Assembly: GCF_001562425.1 (NCBI RefSeq)
Contig: NZ_LOED01000001.1
Location: forward strand, 62,001 to 126,000
DNA length: 64,000 bases
Reading direction: 5' to 3'
From: Fervidicola ferrireducens
GTDB taxonomy: Bacteria; Bacillota; Thermosediminibacteria; Thermosediminibacterales; Thermosediminibacteraceae
Part shown: in pieces, positions 1-8,991 of the stretch
How the letters are laid out: the number at the start of each line of letters is the position of its first letter
Numbering within the stretch: the first letter of the stretch is position 1
Translations under genes and position numbers: made by a program
Notes under the pieces: generated by a model
Seen by the model: only the letters and a program-made list of their open reading frames with translations
Told to the model about the DNA's origin: nothing
Databases searched by the model: none

Positions 1-543
1 TTCTTTTTCTATATCGACCAATTCTTCCACATAAGAGTCGGTGTGAAGTGCCTTTGCCATATCTTCTTCGGACCTAATAACGGCCACTCCTCTTCCATCG
101 TATCCGCCTTTCCTGGCTTTTTGGACGAGCGGAAATCCGAACTTTTTAAATTCCTCGATGGTTACTTGTTCGATTTTCATAAATCTGGCAACAGGAATTC
201 CCGCTTTTTTAAGTATCTCCTTTTGAGCCAATTTATCCTGGATGACCTCCAAAAGGTAAGGCGAAGGAAGTATGCTGTATCCTTTGTCTTGCAGCCTTTT
301 AAGCGGTTCCGTCGCTATATGCTCAATGTCGTACGTCGCCACATCGCTTTGCTTTATAAGTTCTTCTAGTTTTTCTTCGTCGTAAAAATTTCCGACTATC
401 TGTATATCCGAAACAGAAGATGCAGGACAACCGAGCGTCGGATCCAATACGCTTACAAAAAAGCCCATTTTCTTGGCCTCTTGCGCCATCATCTTCCCCA
501 GCTGCCCGCCGCCTATGATGCCAATTCTAGGAAAGCCCTTCAT
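1..543 (-). CDS. purK: PurK, N5-carboxyaminoimidazole ribonucleotide synthase (partial, 3' end outside window)
   Basis: ATP-dependent carboxylation of aminoimidazole ribonucleotide in purine synthesis. The visible 181 residues begin with the PurK-type glycine-rich turn GIIGGGQLGKMM (about residues 8-19), then an aspartate-bearing strand (VLDPT), and enter the ATP-grasp domain at about residue 105 (KARKGGYDGRGVAV). The ATG at 543 has GAGG five bases upstream; an in-frame TTG at 558 is less well placed. The C-terminal half runs off the window. It is the first gene after a guanine-type riboswitch, so it probably heads a purine operon. Family call is firm; the rest of the operon is not visible. 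Confidence 0.93.
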   Translation of the reverse strand, partial: MKGFPRIGIIGGGQLGKMMAQEAKKMGFFVSVLDPTLGCPASSVSDIQIVGNFYDEEKLEELIKQSDVATYDIEHIATEPLKRLQDKGYSILPSPYLLEVIQDKLAQKEILKKAGIPVARFMKIEQVTIEEFKKFGFPLVQKARKGGYDGRGVAVIRSEEDMAKALHTDSYVEELVDIEKE

Positions 544-594
544 CCCATCCTCTTTCAATGCGGCCGACCTCCAAATCACGTAATAAAACGTAAT

Positions 595-627
595 AAAAAA
601 AATTAAGGTAGAGGAAATCTCTACCTT
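595..627 (-). terminator. Intrinsic terminator of the purine riboswitch
   Basis: A 9-bp perfect stem AAGGTAGAG/CTCTACCTT with a five-base loop (605-627) is followed on the minus strand by a run of eight T within 595-604. It lies between the aptamer and purK, so it is the switchable terminator. Confidence 0.88.
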
Positions 628-738
628 CAAAGCCCAAAGGGTTTTTGGCAATAACCAACTACCCCTTATAGCCAGGGCGGTTTACGGCCGCCCGGTAGAG
701 ACTTCCAGGCCATATTCCTGGAATTATATAAGGGTACC
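595..738 (-). promoter_or_regulatory. Purine riboswitch, guanine class, with terminator platform, upstream of purK
   Basis: Read on the minus strand from 738, the segment shows the purine aptamer layout: P1 strand CCCTTATA, the TATAATTCCAGG/CCTGG P2 hairpin, GTCTCTACCGGGC, the GCCGTAAACCGCC P3 loop, and CTATAAGGGG closing P1. The ligand-contacting base of the J3/1 joint (GGCTAT) is C, which in this family specifies guanine or hypoxanthine over adenine. A hairpin with a T-run follows, as expected for ligand-induced termination. Position directly before purK fits end-product repression. Aptamer about 660-738, expression platform 595-660. Confidence 0.92.
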
Positions 739-773
739 GGAAAAGTATTCAATTTGTTCGTTCAACTAAATAC

Positions 774-802
774 ATAATACTACATTTTGACCAAATAATC
801 AA
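774..802 (-). promoter_or_regulatory. SigA-type promoter for the riboswitch-purK transcript
   Basis: On the minus strand, TTGATT (797-802) and TATTAT (774-779) are separated by exactly 17 bases. The predicted start, near 767, is about 30 bases before the aptamer. Confidence 0.7.
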
Positions 803-847
803 GTAAAATTCCGAACAATACACTTTATTTTTTTGAATATCGTACGT

Positions 848-2011
848 TTATATTTGTTTTAAAAACTGATAGATTCTTTCCATTGCCTTTTCAATGTTAT
901 CCATAGATGCAGCATAAGAAATTCTTACAAAACCCTGGCCGCTTTCGCCGAAGGCACTCCCGGGCACTACGGCCACCTTCATCTCATAAAGTAGCCTATT
1001 TGCGAATTCTTCGGACGAAAGGCCTGTGTTTTTAATCGAAGGGAAGATGTAAAAGGCCCCTCTTGGCTCAAAGCACTCAAGTCCCATATTCTTTAAGCTG
1101 CTATAGACGAACACCCTCCTCCTGTCGTATTCTTCTCTCATCCTTTTTATATCTTCGTCGCCGTTTCTCAAAGCCTCAACAGCCGCATATTGCGCCATAG
1201 TAGGGGCACAAGTTACGCTGTACTGGTGGACTTTCAGCAATTCTTCCGCCAATCCTTCGGGAGCGGCAAGATAACCCAGTCTCCAACCGGTCATGGAATA
1301 GGCTTTCGAAAAACCGCCTATCGTAACGGTCCTTTCCCGCATCCCCGGAATGGCGGCGAAGGCGGTGTGCTCCACCCCATAAGTGAGTTCAGCATAGATT
1401 TCGTCGGATACGACAATTAAATCATATTTTTCGGCGACCTTCGCAATGTTCATGAGCTCCTCGCGGCTCATGATGGCTCCAGTTGGATTGTTGGGATAGG
1501 AGAGCATGAGCACTTTAGACCTGGACGTCACGTGCTTTTCCAGAACTTCCGGCATTAAAGCAAAACCGTCCTTCATATACGTGGGCACGGAAACCGGTCT
1601 TCCTCCGGCAAGGACCACGCAAGGTTTATACGCCACGAAAGCGGGCTCTGGGATGAGCACTTCATCGCCCGGATTTAGCAACGTTCTCATCGCCACATCT
1701 ATAGCTTCACTTGCTCCTATCGTCACGATGATTTCTTTTTCAGGGCTGTAAGAGAGGCCGAAACGGCGTTTTAAATAATTGGCTATCTCCGAGCGGAGCT
1801 CCATAATTCCCGGATTGGGTGTATACGAAGTCCTTCCTTCGTCCAATGCTTTCTTAGCCGCCTCCCTTATATGCGGGGGCGTGACAAAGTCCGGCTCTCC
1901 TATGCAGAGCGAAATCGCATCTGGCATCTGATTTACAAGGTTGAAAAAGTATCTTATTGTGGAAAATGTTACTTCTTTTACTCTATCAGCCACGTATTTT
2001 TTGTGTTCCAA
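848..2011 (-). CDS. PLP-dependent class I/II aminotransferase (PatA/AspC-like)
   Basis: Fold-type I aminotransferase, about 387 residues, of the aspartate/aromatic/PatA group. Visible marks are the SYPNNPTG turn, SDEIYAELTY, and the Schiff-base lysine in GGFSKAYSMTGWRLGY; the C-terminal GQGFVRISYA carries the arginine that binds the substrate carboxylate. I place the start at a TTG (2009-2011) because GGAGAGGAG lies five bases before it; an upstream in-frame TTG at 2041 has no ribosome site of its own and would overlap the nth stop. It follows nth on the same strand and is probably co-transcribed. The amino donor cannot be told from sequence. Confidence 0.85.
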   Translation of the reverse strand: MEHKKYVADRVKEVTFSTIRYFFNLVNQMPDAISLCIGEPDFVTPPHIREAAKKALDEGRTSYTPNPGIMELRSEIANYLKRRFGLSYSPEKEIIVTIGASEAIDVAMRTLLNPGDEVLIPEPAFVAYKPCVVLAGGRPVSVPTYMKDGFALMPEVLEKHVTSRSKVLMLSYPNNPTGAIMSREELMNIAKVAEKYDLIVVSDEIYAELTYGVEHTAFAAIPGMRERTVTIGGFSKAYSMTGWRLGYLAAPEGLAEELLKVHQYSVTCAPTMAQYAAVEALRNGDEDIKRMREEYDRRRVFVYSSLKNMGLECFEPRGAFYIFPSIKNTGLSSEEFANRLLYEMKVAVVPGSAFGESGQGFVRISYAASMDNIEKAMERIYQFLKQI

Positions 2012-2037
2012 GAAAGCTCCTCTCCTTCCTTTTGAAT

Positions 2038-2694
2038 TCAAAAATTATACGAACAAAAACGGCAAAGATCCTTTAAAAAACAATTTTCGCAGTTGGGTTT
2101 TCTTGCAGTGCATACCCTTCGCCCGTGATAAATCAGCCAATGATGGGCTTTAATCCAGTAATCTTCGGGAATTCTCATGGTGAGATCCTTTTCCACTTTT
2201 AACGGGTCATTCCCATCGGAAAGGCCCAGCCGCCTCGAAACTCTAAACACGTGGGTGTCCACCGCAAAAGCCGGTTTCCCAAAAGCATTGGCAAGTATAA
2301 CATTGGCCGTCTTTCTGCCCACACCTGGAAGCTTAACAAGTTCTTCGAATTCATCCGGCACCCGTCCAGCGTATTTTTCTAAAATCATTCGGGATGATTC
2401 GATTATATTTCTGCTTTTATTCTTAAAAAGTCCGCACTCTCTTATCTCATTTTCCAATTCCTCGGGTTTTAAATTGGCAAAATCCTCGGGCCCTTTGTAT
2501 TTTTCAAAAAGTCTTTGTGTCACCTGATTGACTCGCTTGTCGGTGCACTGGGCGGAAAGTATGGTTGCCACCAATAATTGAAACGGATTATTATACCGGA
2601 GGGCAGTGGTGGCATTCGGATAATGTTCTTCGAGAAGTTTCAGGATTTTTAAAACTCGTTCTTTTTCATTCTCGCAGATTTCCTTCATAACCAT
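2038..2694 (-). CDS. nth: Endonuclease III (DNA glycosylase/AP lyase)
   Basis: Removes oxidised pyrimidines and cleaves abasic sites by beta-elimination. The 218-residue protein has the helix-hairpin-helix KLPGVGRKTAN (121-131) with catalytic Lys128, the catalytic Asp146 in VDTHVFR, and a C-terminal [4Fe-4S] loop with spacing C-x6-C-x2-C-x5-C (Cys195, 202, 205, 211). Length and all key residues match the family. The start is ATG 2694 or the third codon, both close to AAAGGG. It sits 13 bases after nfo, giving a paired AP-site repair operon. Confidence 0.96.
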   Translation of the reverse strand: MVMKEICENEKERVLKILKLLEEHYPNATTALRYNNPFQLLVATILSAQCTDKRVNQVTQRLFEKYKGPEDFANLKPEELENEIRECGLFKNKSRNIIESSRMILEKYAGRVPDEFEELVKLPGVGRKTANVILANAFGKPAFAVDTHVFRVSRRLGLSDGNDPLKVEKDLTMRIPEDYWIKAHHWLIYHGRRVCTARKPNCENCFLKDLCRFCSYNF

Positions 2695-2707
2695 ACCCTT
2701 TAAATCT

Positions 2708-3538
2708 TTAATTTTCTCGCATATTCTTTAAAATTTCAATTTCCTTTTTGTAATTTTCCATCCCCCCGGGAGTTTCGAGCAAAAAGGGCTTGTCCTTAAT
2801 GGCTTCGTGGTTTATCACTTTTTTCATCGTTTCCAGTCCCAGCACTCCTTCTCCCAGGTTTGCGTGCCTATCCTTTCGGCTGGCAAGTCCAAACTTGCTG
2901 TCGTTCAAATGAATAACTTTCAATCTTTCAAGCCCTAAAATTTTATCGAACTCTTCCAGCACTTCATCTAAATGCTCCTTTACGTCATATCCCGCACCGT
3001 AAAGGTGGCAGGTATCCACGCACACCCCGAACGCCTCGGGGATGCCGGTTTTGTCCATAATGTCATAAAGCTGCTCAAAAGTGTATCCCACCTCACTTCC
3101 CATTCCCGCCATGGCCTCCAGGAGCACCATCACCTTTTCCCTTCCGGTTACCACTTCCTTTAAAACAGCGGATATCCTTTCAATTCCGGCCTCGAGTCCG
3201 TCCCCTAAATGGCTTCCTGGATGAATCACAAGATATTCAGCGCCGACTTTTTCGAGCTTTTCTAAATCCTCCCTGATTACCATCCTGGTAAAATCCGCCG
3301 TTTCTTTTTTATTAGTCGCCATATTCATAGTGTAAGGTGCGTGGGCGACCAGAGGACCGAAGTTTTCTCTTTTTCTTAATTCCTTTAACTTCTTAATATC
3401 ACTTTCATCCAGGGCTTTTACGGCTCCGCCCCTGGGGTTGCGTGTAAAAAACTGCATCGTATTGGCTCCTATCGAAAGGGCGTCTTTTACAGCCTTTTCG
3501 TAACCTTTTGATATAGATATGTGAGCACCTATAAGCAA
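2708..3538 (-). CDS. nfo: Endonuclease IV (AP endonuclease)
   Basis: Zinc-dependent TIM-barrel nuclease cutting 5' of abasic sites. Motifs: GAHISISKGYEKA at the N-terminus, VIHPGSHLGDG, CVDTCHLYGAGYD, and HLNDSKFGLASRKDRHANLGEG, which hold the zinc-binding His/Glu/Asp residues. I start it at TTG 3538 (277 residues, the family's usual size) because GGAG lies eight bases upstream; an earlier in-frame start at 3577 would run 20 bases into the dipeptidase gene. It shares the operon with nth, a functional pairing for base-excision repair. Confidence 0.95.
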   Translation of the reverse strand: MLIGAHISISKGYEKAVKDALSIGANTMQFFTRNPRGGAVKALDESDIKKLKELRKRENFGPLVAHAPYTMNMATNKKETADFTRMVIREDLEKLEKVGAEYLVIHPGSHLGDGLEAGIERISAVLKEVVTGREKVMVLLEAMAGMGSEVGYTFEQLYDIMDKTGIPEAFGVCVDTCHLYGAGYDVKEHLDEVLEEFDKILGLERLKVIHLNDSKFGLASRKDRHANLGEGVLGLETMKKVINHEAIKDKPFLLETPGGMENYKKEIEILKNMREN

Positions 3539-3557
3539 AATGCATTCTCCTTTCATA

Positions 3558-4550
3558 TTAACTTTGAACCTTCTCATATACCCTCATGAAATTCCCGCCC
3601 AAAATTTTTTCGATATCTTCATCAGAAAAACCTCTATGCACCAATCCGCGGGTGATGTTGATAAATTTCTCGCAAGATTCTAACCCCTCCACCGTTCCAG
3701 TAAAGCCGTCGAAATCGGACCCGATTCCCACGCAATCGACACCGGCTTTGTCCGCTATGTAATCTATGGCATCTAGCACTTTTTCCAAACTGCCTTCGGC
3801 TCCTCCATAGCTTGTAAAGTAAAAGCTCACCCCGATGACCCCGCCCCTTTCGGCAACGGCCTTTATCTGTTCGTCATCTAGGTTCCGGGGAATATCCATG
3901 AATTTTCTCGGAAGGGCGTGGGAGACTATAACCGGCTTTTCGCAAACTTCCAGCGCGTCCCAAAAACCTTTAGGAGAGATGTGAGCCAGGTCTACCACCA
4001 TTCCCAGCCTTTCCATCTCCTTTATCACTTCCACACCGAAACTTGAAAGCCCTCCATTGCTCCTTATGTCCCCGGCACCATCGGCGATAGCGTTTCTGTT
4101 GTTCCAGGTGAGGATAATTGAGGAAACCCCCATTTTAGCATAAACTTCCAGCATGTCCAGGTCTCCCTGAAGGGCTTCTCCCCCTTCGATACTTATGAAG
4201 GCCGCGACTTTACCTTCCGCTACCGCTTTTTTTACGTCTTTAAATGACCTTGCCAGCATTACATCGTCTTCATTCTTTTTTATTTCACGCGTTAATGTGA
4301 CTATTCCCTTTAACGTCGCGTGGACAGCATCCCCGTACCATTCAGGCCTCACGAATACCGAGAATACCTGTGCCTTTATCCCGCCTGCTTTAAGCCTTGG
4401 TACATCTACGTGTCCATCCTCCGACCTTTCGCCTAAAGTTCGCTTCCCTTCTAGCACTTGAAGGACAGTGTCACAGTGGGCGTCGAAAATGATGCTCTCT
4501 CTGTGGAGCCTCAAGGCTCTTTGTTCCTGTTCTTCACTCAGTTGAAACAC
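3558..4550 (-). CDS. Membrane dipeptidase family protein (peptidase M19)
   Basis: Zinc dipeptidase of the renal-dipeptidase family, 330 residues. Metal ligands are visible in FDAHCDT (His25, Asp27), the bridging glutamate in SIEGGEAL, and the two later histidines in VDLAHIS and IVSHAL; GSDFDG precedes the C-terminal helix. No signal peptide or membrane segment is seen, so it is likely cytoplasmic. The GTG start at 4550 has GGAGG nine bases upstream. It is followed by nfo and nth on the same strand. Substrate preference (dipeptides, possibly D-amino acids) is not predictable. Confidence 0.92.
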   Translation of the reverse strand: MFQLSEEQEQRALRLHRESIIFDAHCDTVLQVLEGKRTLGERSEDGHVDVPRLKAGGIKAQVFSVFVRPEWYGDAVHATLKGIVTLTREIKKNEDDVMLARSFKDVKKAVAEGKVAAFISIEGGEALQGDLDMLEVYAKMGVSSIILTWNNRNAIADGAGDIRSNGGLSSFGVEVIKEMERLGMVVDLAHISPKGFWDALEVCEKPVIVSHALPRKFMDIPRNLDDEQIKAVAERGGVIGVSFYFTSYGGAEGSLEKVLDAIDYIADKAGVDCVGIGSDFDGFTGTVEGLESCEKFINITRGLVHRGFSDEDIEKILGGNFMRVYEKVQS

Positions 4551-4787
4551 TCACATACGCCTCCATCTTTATCTAAACTTTTTATCTAAATTTTTTATTT
4601 TAATTGTAGCTTATTCAAATCAATTTTTCTATACGTTATAATTATTTTAAAAAGGCATCCTAAAAGACTCACAGTAATATGTCTATACCCTAAAAATGGA
4701 AAATAAAATTACTCAGGTAAAATTTGAAGTGGTAAAGAAAAAGCTATCTCACAGACCCGTTGCATTTTGAAGTTTAAGACAAGGGTT

Positions 4788-5002
4788 TATCTCATAGATC
4801 TGGAGCGAGTAAGGTTTTAACTGGGGGGCGTCCAAAATTTTCAAAGAAACTTAAACAAGAATGTGAGAATCGAGGGATAAAACCTTTTATTTATACTTTT
4901 GGTCAAATTGAGAAGTCACGCAAATATACTTTAGAAGACTTGAAACGAAAAATTCAACTTTTTAAAAGGCGAGCTATAATAAAAAATAGGGAGGGAAATA
5001 TT
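4788..5002 (+). other. Start-less open-frame fragment of unknown origin; the rest of 4551-5002 is AT-rich
   Basis: The 450 bases between the dipeptidase and the nitroreductase hold no complete gene. From about 4788 an open frame with a protein-like composition (GRPKFSKKLKQECENRG, then PFIYTFGQIEKSRKYT and LEDLKRKIQLF) runs without a stop into the nitroreductase frame, but it has an upstream stop, no start codon and no ribosome site. It looks like the tail of a deleted gene. I do not recognise the family. Nothing else is identifiable in 4551-4787. Confidence 0.35.
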
Positions 5003-5557
5003 GTGAACGAGGTAATCAACGCCATAAAAACCCGAAGGAGCATAAGGCGTTTTAAGCCCGAACAGATAAAGGATGAGGAAATAGAGGCCATTATAGAAGC
5101 GGCAATCCATGCACCCAGCGGTCACAACGAGCAGCCCTGGCATTTTACTGTAATCCAGAACAAGGAGCTAATCGACCACTTCAGCCTCGCGGCGAAAAAA
5201 GCCATGGCGGAATCGGAAGTTCCATGGATAGCCGCCATGGGAAAAAATGAGAAATTGCATTTATTTTACAACGCGCCAACCGTAATAGTGGTCTCCGGCA
5301 AAAAAGATTCTTATTCGCCTCTCATCGACTGCAGCGCCGCCACTCAAAACATGTTGCTTGCAGCTCACAGCCTGGGCCTCGGAGCGTGCTGGATTGGCCT
5401 TATAAATTTCTTGTTTTCTATGGAAGAAGAGGTGAAAAAACTCTCGCTGCCAGAAGGTTATGAGCCTTATTTTGCAGTAGCCTTGGGTTACCCAGACCTG
5501 GAAAAACCACCGCGTCCCATAGAAAGGAAAAAGGATGTAGTAAATTACATAAAGTGA
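5003..5557 (+). CDS. Nitroreductase family protein
   Basis: FMN-dependent NAD(P)H oxidoreductase fold, 184 residues. N-terminal IKTRRSIRRFKPEQI (phosphate-binding RRSIRRF), HAPSGHNEQPWHFTVI and the C-terminal GLGACWIGLIN and VALGYPDLEKPPRP are typical. The GTG at 5003 is preceded seven bases upstream by GGGAGGG; in-frame upstream codons belong to an unrelated fragment. Substrate is unknown; members reduce nitroaromatics, quinones or flavins. It stands alone, with a bidirectional terminator after it. Confidence 0.88.
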   Translation: MNEVINAIKTRRSIRRFKPEQIKDEEIEAIIEAAIHAPSGHNEQPWHFTVIQNKELIDHFSLAAKKAMAESEVPWIAAMGKNEKLHLFYNAPTVIVVSGKKDSYSPLIDCSAATQNMLLAAHSLGLGACWIGLINFLFSMEEEVKKLSLPEGYEPYFAVALGYPDLEKPPRPIERKKDVVNYIK

Positions 5558-5591
5558 CACAAAATAAAATTAGCCTTTGCAAATCAAAAAT

Positions 5592-5633
5592 AAATCCACC
5601 CCCAAACTTTGACAGTTTGAGGGTGGATTTTTT
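5592..5633. terminator. Bidirectional intrinsic terminator between nitroreductase and alcohol dehydrogenase genes
   Basis: A long stem, AAATCCACCC..CAAACT paired with AGTTTGAGGGTGGATTT, is flanked by a T-run on the plus strand and AT-rich sequence on the other. It separates two convergent genes. Confidence 0.85.
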
Positions 5634-5635
5634 GC

Positions 5636-6790
5636 TTAATAATTTTCGTACATATTTTCCAATATCTTCAAAATTTCTTCTCTTTCCAATTGCCGCGGAA
5701 CAAAACTGTAGCAAGGATCTTTAAATACCATATCAACCGTGCCCAATAAATCTTCTTTAGATATCCCAAGCTCTCTAAGCGGCCTTATTCCCAATCCCTT
5801 CATGAACCTTCTTATGGCTTGGGCCACCTTTTCGCCAATTTCTTCGCCACTTTCCTTGCCTGAAAAATCAAGGCCCATCGCTTCGCCCACAATTTTTACC
5901 CTAGATGCATCCACTGTAGCAGCGTATTTCATCACTTCGGGTAACGCCAGAGCACATGCTTCGCCATGGACTACATGGAACTTCGCACCTATGGTGTGAG
6001 CTATGGCATGTCCTAAGTGTACTAAGGCATCGTTAAAGGCTATACCTGCAAAATTGCTAGCGAGAAGCATATTTGCTCTTGCTTCGATGTTGACACAATC
6101 TTCGGCAGCAACCGGCAGATACTTAATTATTTTATTAATCGCATCAAAGGCAAGAAGCTGTGATTTAGGATTAGGCAGTTTTGCCGTAATAGCTTCAGCT
6201 GCATGGGCGAATGCGTCCATCCCCGTATGGACAGTGGCATCCTTTGGCAAGCTTATCGTAGCTTCGGGATCTAATATTCCAAGGGAAGCTACTCCAAAGA
6301 CAGAGTTTTTAACATTATTTACAGTATCTGTTATTACAGCGACTCCTGTGCTTTCGCTTCCGGTACCGGCTGTTGTCACCACCATCACAACGGGAACGCC
6401 GGGCTTAAAAAAGGGATTCCCAAAATACTGGTTTATGGGCGGCGGACTATTTATAAGTATATTTATGCCTTTAGCCGCATCCATTACGCTTCCTCCACCT
6501 ACAGCCACTATCCCGTCAACTTTTTGCTCTCTTGCCACTTCTCCGCCTTTATTGACTATATAATCCGGAGGATCAGGTAATATTTAATCAAATTCTACAA
6601 ATCTTATGCCAGCATCACTTAGACTTTTTTTGCACTTTTGGTAAATATCAAGTTTTGACACAGTTTTATCTGATACCAGGAGCACCTTCGAACATCCTAG
6701 TTTTTTGACTTCGTCGCCCAAAACACTTACAGTTCCTTTTCCGTAAATAATTGGACACAATTGGGCGTATCTCGAATAGGATAACAACAT
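5636..6790 (-). pseudogene. Iron-containing alcohol dehydrogenase, interrupted by an in-frame TAA
   Basis: Group III NAD(P)-dependent dehydrogenase. The N-terminal part (IIYGKGTVSVLG, KVLLVSDKTVSK) ends at TAA 6584-6586 after FVEFD; the same frame then continues with ILPDPPDYIVNKGG and VAVGGGSVMDAAKG, exactly what the family has next. So one codon (usually K, G or N here) has become a stop, with no frameshift. Downstream, the metal-binding residues are intact: Asp and His in GMDAFAHAAE, His in HAIAHTIGA and in HVVHGEACA. The start is taken at ATG 6790 (GGGGG nine bases upstream); ATG 6817 has no ribosome site. It lies 34 bases after the OYE-type reductase in the same operon. It is broken unless the stop is a sequencing error. 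Confidence 0.85.
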
Positions 6791-6824
6791 CTCGGATTTC
6801 CCCCTTTTTAGCTTCATTAGTATT

Positions 6825-8789
6825 TTACAAATTATACGCTGCTAAAAAGCCAGCCTCTATAGCATTTCTTATTTTCCCTGCTTTTTCTGCATCTCCCAAT
6901 ATAAAGACCTTTTCAAAGCTGCTTTTTATCTCTTCAACCAAGTTTTTATTCGGTGTCCTCCCAATAGACAGCACCACGTAATCGAAGTTGCAAACGACTT
7001 TTTCTTGAGTTTTCGTGTTCTCAAAAACCACTTCATTTCCATTTATCGCAACAAGTTTGTGGTTTGGATTTAGCTCTACATTATATGCTTTCAAATGACC
7101 TAAAACATCTATTAAATTCTGGAAAAATAATCCCGGGCCGATTTCATCTAGCATTTCAAATACACTGACCTCATTTCCTTTTTCCGCGAGGTAATGAGCG
7201 GTTTCAAGCCCCGTCATTCCAGATCCAACTACTGCTACTTTTTTACCGGATATATATACTTTCTCACCTAATATATCTTCTGCTGTAAATACGTTTTCGC
7301 TTTCGATGCCGGGAATCGATTTAGGTATTATGGGCTCTGAACCTTGAGCTACAAACACCGCATAGGGGTTAAGTGCCTTTAATTCATCAATTGCCGGCAT
7401 CGCATTAAATCTTACCTCTATATTTTCCTTTTCAATCTGAGACTTAAAATAATCAATGAGCCAATTTATCTTCTCCTTTTTGGGAGGCTTGCTTGCAAGG
7501 TTCAACTGTCCGCCTATTTTATCGGTCCTTTCAAAAATCACCGGCCTAAACTTCCGTTTCGCCAGTATTCTTGCTGCCTCAAGCCCCGCAGGCCCTGCGC
7601 CTATTATAGCTACAATCCTACCTTCCCCATCCTCCTTAAGTTGATTTAACTCCCATTCACGACCACTTTGGATGTTTATGCTGCACTGGCAAGGCATTCC
7701 TGTTATATCGGCACCAATTAAGGTTTCCATACAATAAAGGCAAGATATGCACTTTCTTATTTCATTTACTTTACCTTCCATTGCCTTATTTGCCCATTCC
7801 GGATCAGCAAAATGCTGTCTTGCGGAACCCGCAAAGTCGATCTTACCTTCCCTTATCATCCTGTCTGCAAATTCGGGGTCCCTTATTACTGAAACTCCTA
7901 TTACTGGGATGTCAACAGCTTTCTTTATCGTTTCAGCAAGATATATCTTCCATCCCTGCTCGTAAGATGACGGTTCCCAGGACACATTCATAGTCTCATA
8001 TATACCGCAACTTATATCCAGTGCATCTACGCCCAGCTCCTCAAGCCTCTTTGCTATCTTTACCCCATCTTCTAGATGAAGCCCTTCATTTGGAAGCCCC
8101 ACCTTCTCCAAAAATTCATCGACCGTCAATCTTACAAGAAGTGGAAAATCCTTTCCGCACTTTTCTCTAATGCCAATTACTATTTCTTCTAAAAACCTCA
8201 TCCTGTTTTCAAAACTTCCACCGTACTTGTCAGTCCTTTTATTTGTATATGGACTCAAAAATTGGTTTATTAAATATCCGTGCGCTCCATGGACTTCAAC
8301 TCCGTCGAATCCGGCTTTCTTTATTCGAACTGCAGCATCTACAAATTTTTTTACCATTTCCTCGACTTCTTCCGTACTCATTGCCCTCACGGGTTGATGC
8401 ACGACTTTGCATTCCACCTCGCTCGGCGCCGCCATCGGCATATTCCCATTTATCGCAGAAATTCCTTGCCTTCCCGGATGATAAATTTGAGCCACGATCT
8501 TCGCACCGTATTTGTGCACCTCATCGGCCAGAGCTCTGAGACCGGGTATAAATTTATCGTCATACGCACACATCTGCCTGGTGTTACCTTTGCCCCTCTC
8601 GTCTACAACCATACATTCGGTGATAATGAGCCCTACTCCACCTTTTGCCCTAGTCGCGTAAAATTGGATGTCCCTTTCCGAAACAGTTCCATCGGAATTC
8701 GCAAGGGCGTTTCCCATAGCTGTAAAGACGACCCTGTTTTTTGTTTCCATAGTCCCTATTCTGCCACGAGAAAACAAGTTTTCAAACAT
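6825..8789 (-). CDS. OYE-type FMN/FAD/4Fe-4S NADH oxidoreductase (2,4-dienoyl-CoA reductase / enoate reductase-like)
   Basis: About 654 residues with the three-part layout of 2,4-dienoyl-CoA reductase, enoate reductase and BaiCD proteins. Residues 1-330 are an FMN-binding TIM barrel (YHPGRQG; GVEVHGAHGYLINQFLSP with the HGAH proton-donor region). A [4Fe-4S] cluster follows (CISCLYC, then a later Cys in MPCQC). The C-terminal half carries an FAD site (AIIGAGPAGLEAA) and an NAD(P) site (VAVVGSGMTGLETA). It likely reduces a C=C bond of an enoate or enoyl-CoA. ATG 8789 follows GGAGGGAAGGG; an ATG 15 bases upstream is less likely. The broken alcohol dehydrogenase follows it, and a LysR gene diverges upstream. 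Confidence 0.9.
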   Translation of the reverse strand: MFENLFSRGRIGTMETKNRVVFTAMGNALANSDGTVSERDIQFYATRAKGGVGLIITECMVVDERGKGNTRQMCAYDDKFIPGLRALADEVHKYGAKIVAQIYHPGRQGISAINGNMPMAAPSEVECKVVHQPVRAMSTEEVEEMVKKFVDAAVRIKKAGFDGVEVHGAHGYLINQFLSPYTNKRTDKYGGSFENRMRFLEEIVIGIREKCGKDFPLLVRLTVDEFLEKVGLPNEGLHLEDGVKIAKRLEELGVDALDISCGIYETMNVSWEPSSYEQGWKIYLAETIKKAVDIPVIGVSVIRDPEFADRMIREGKIDFAGSARQHFADPEWANKAMEGKVNEIRKCISCLYCMETLIGADITGMPCQCSINIQSGREWELNQLKEDGEGRIVAIIGAGPAGLEAARILAKRKFRPVIFERTDKIGGQLNLASKPPKKEKINWLIDYFKSQIEKENIEVRFNAMPAIDELKALNPYAVFVAQGSEPIIPKSIPGIESENVFTAEDILGEKVYISGKKVAVVGSGMTGLETAHYLAEKGNEVSVFEMLDEIGPGLFFQNLIDVLGHLKAYNVELNPNHKLVAINGNEVVFENTKTQEKVVCNFDYVVLSIGRTPNKNLVEEIKSSFEKVFILGDAEKAGKIRNAIEAGFLAAYNL

Positions 8790-8878
8790 ACCCTTCCCTC
8801 CCATTTGTTAATGTTATAACTATCCCATTTCAATATATATTTTAGCCAGCATAAAACCGATTGCCTAACATAAAGTAG

Positions 8879-8893
8879 TTGTATTTGCTACAA
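8879..8893. promoter_or_regulatory. Candidate LysR-type operator
   Basis: TTGTA-N5-TACAA is a perfect 15-bp inverted repeat with the T-N11-A pattern of LysR boxes, located between the divergent reductase and LysR genes. The match is short, so this is an inference from symmetry and position. Confidence 0.5.
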
Positions 8894-8991
8894 TCTTTTT
8901 TTGACTGTAAAGATATCCTTTCAAAGGCCTTGATACCTTTAAATCCATATTGTAATATTTCAGTAGTAGACCAAGAAGCGAGAGTGATGAA

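Noticed and set aside
6003-6563. Plus-strand frame opposite the alcohol dehydrogenase
   Set aside because: Antisense shadow; ends at the same region where the real gene has its in-frame stop.
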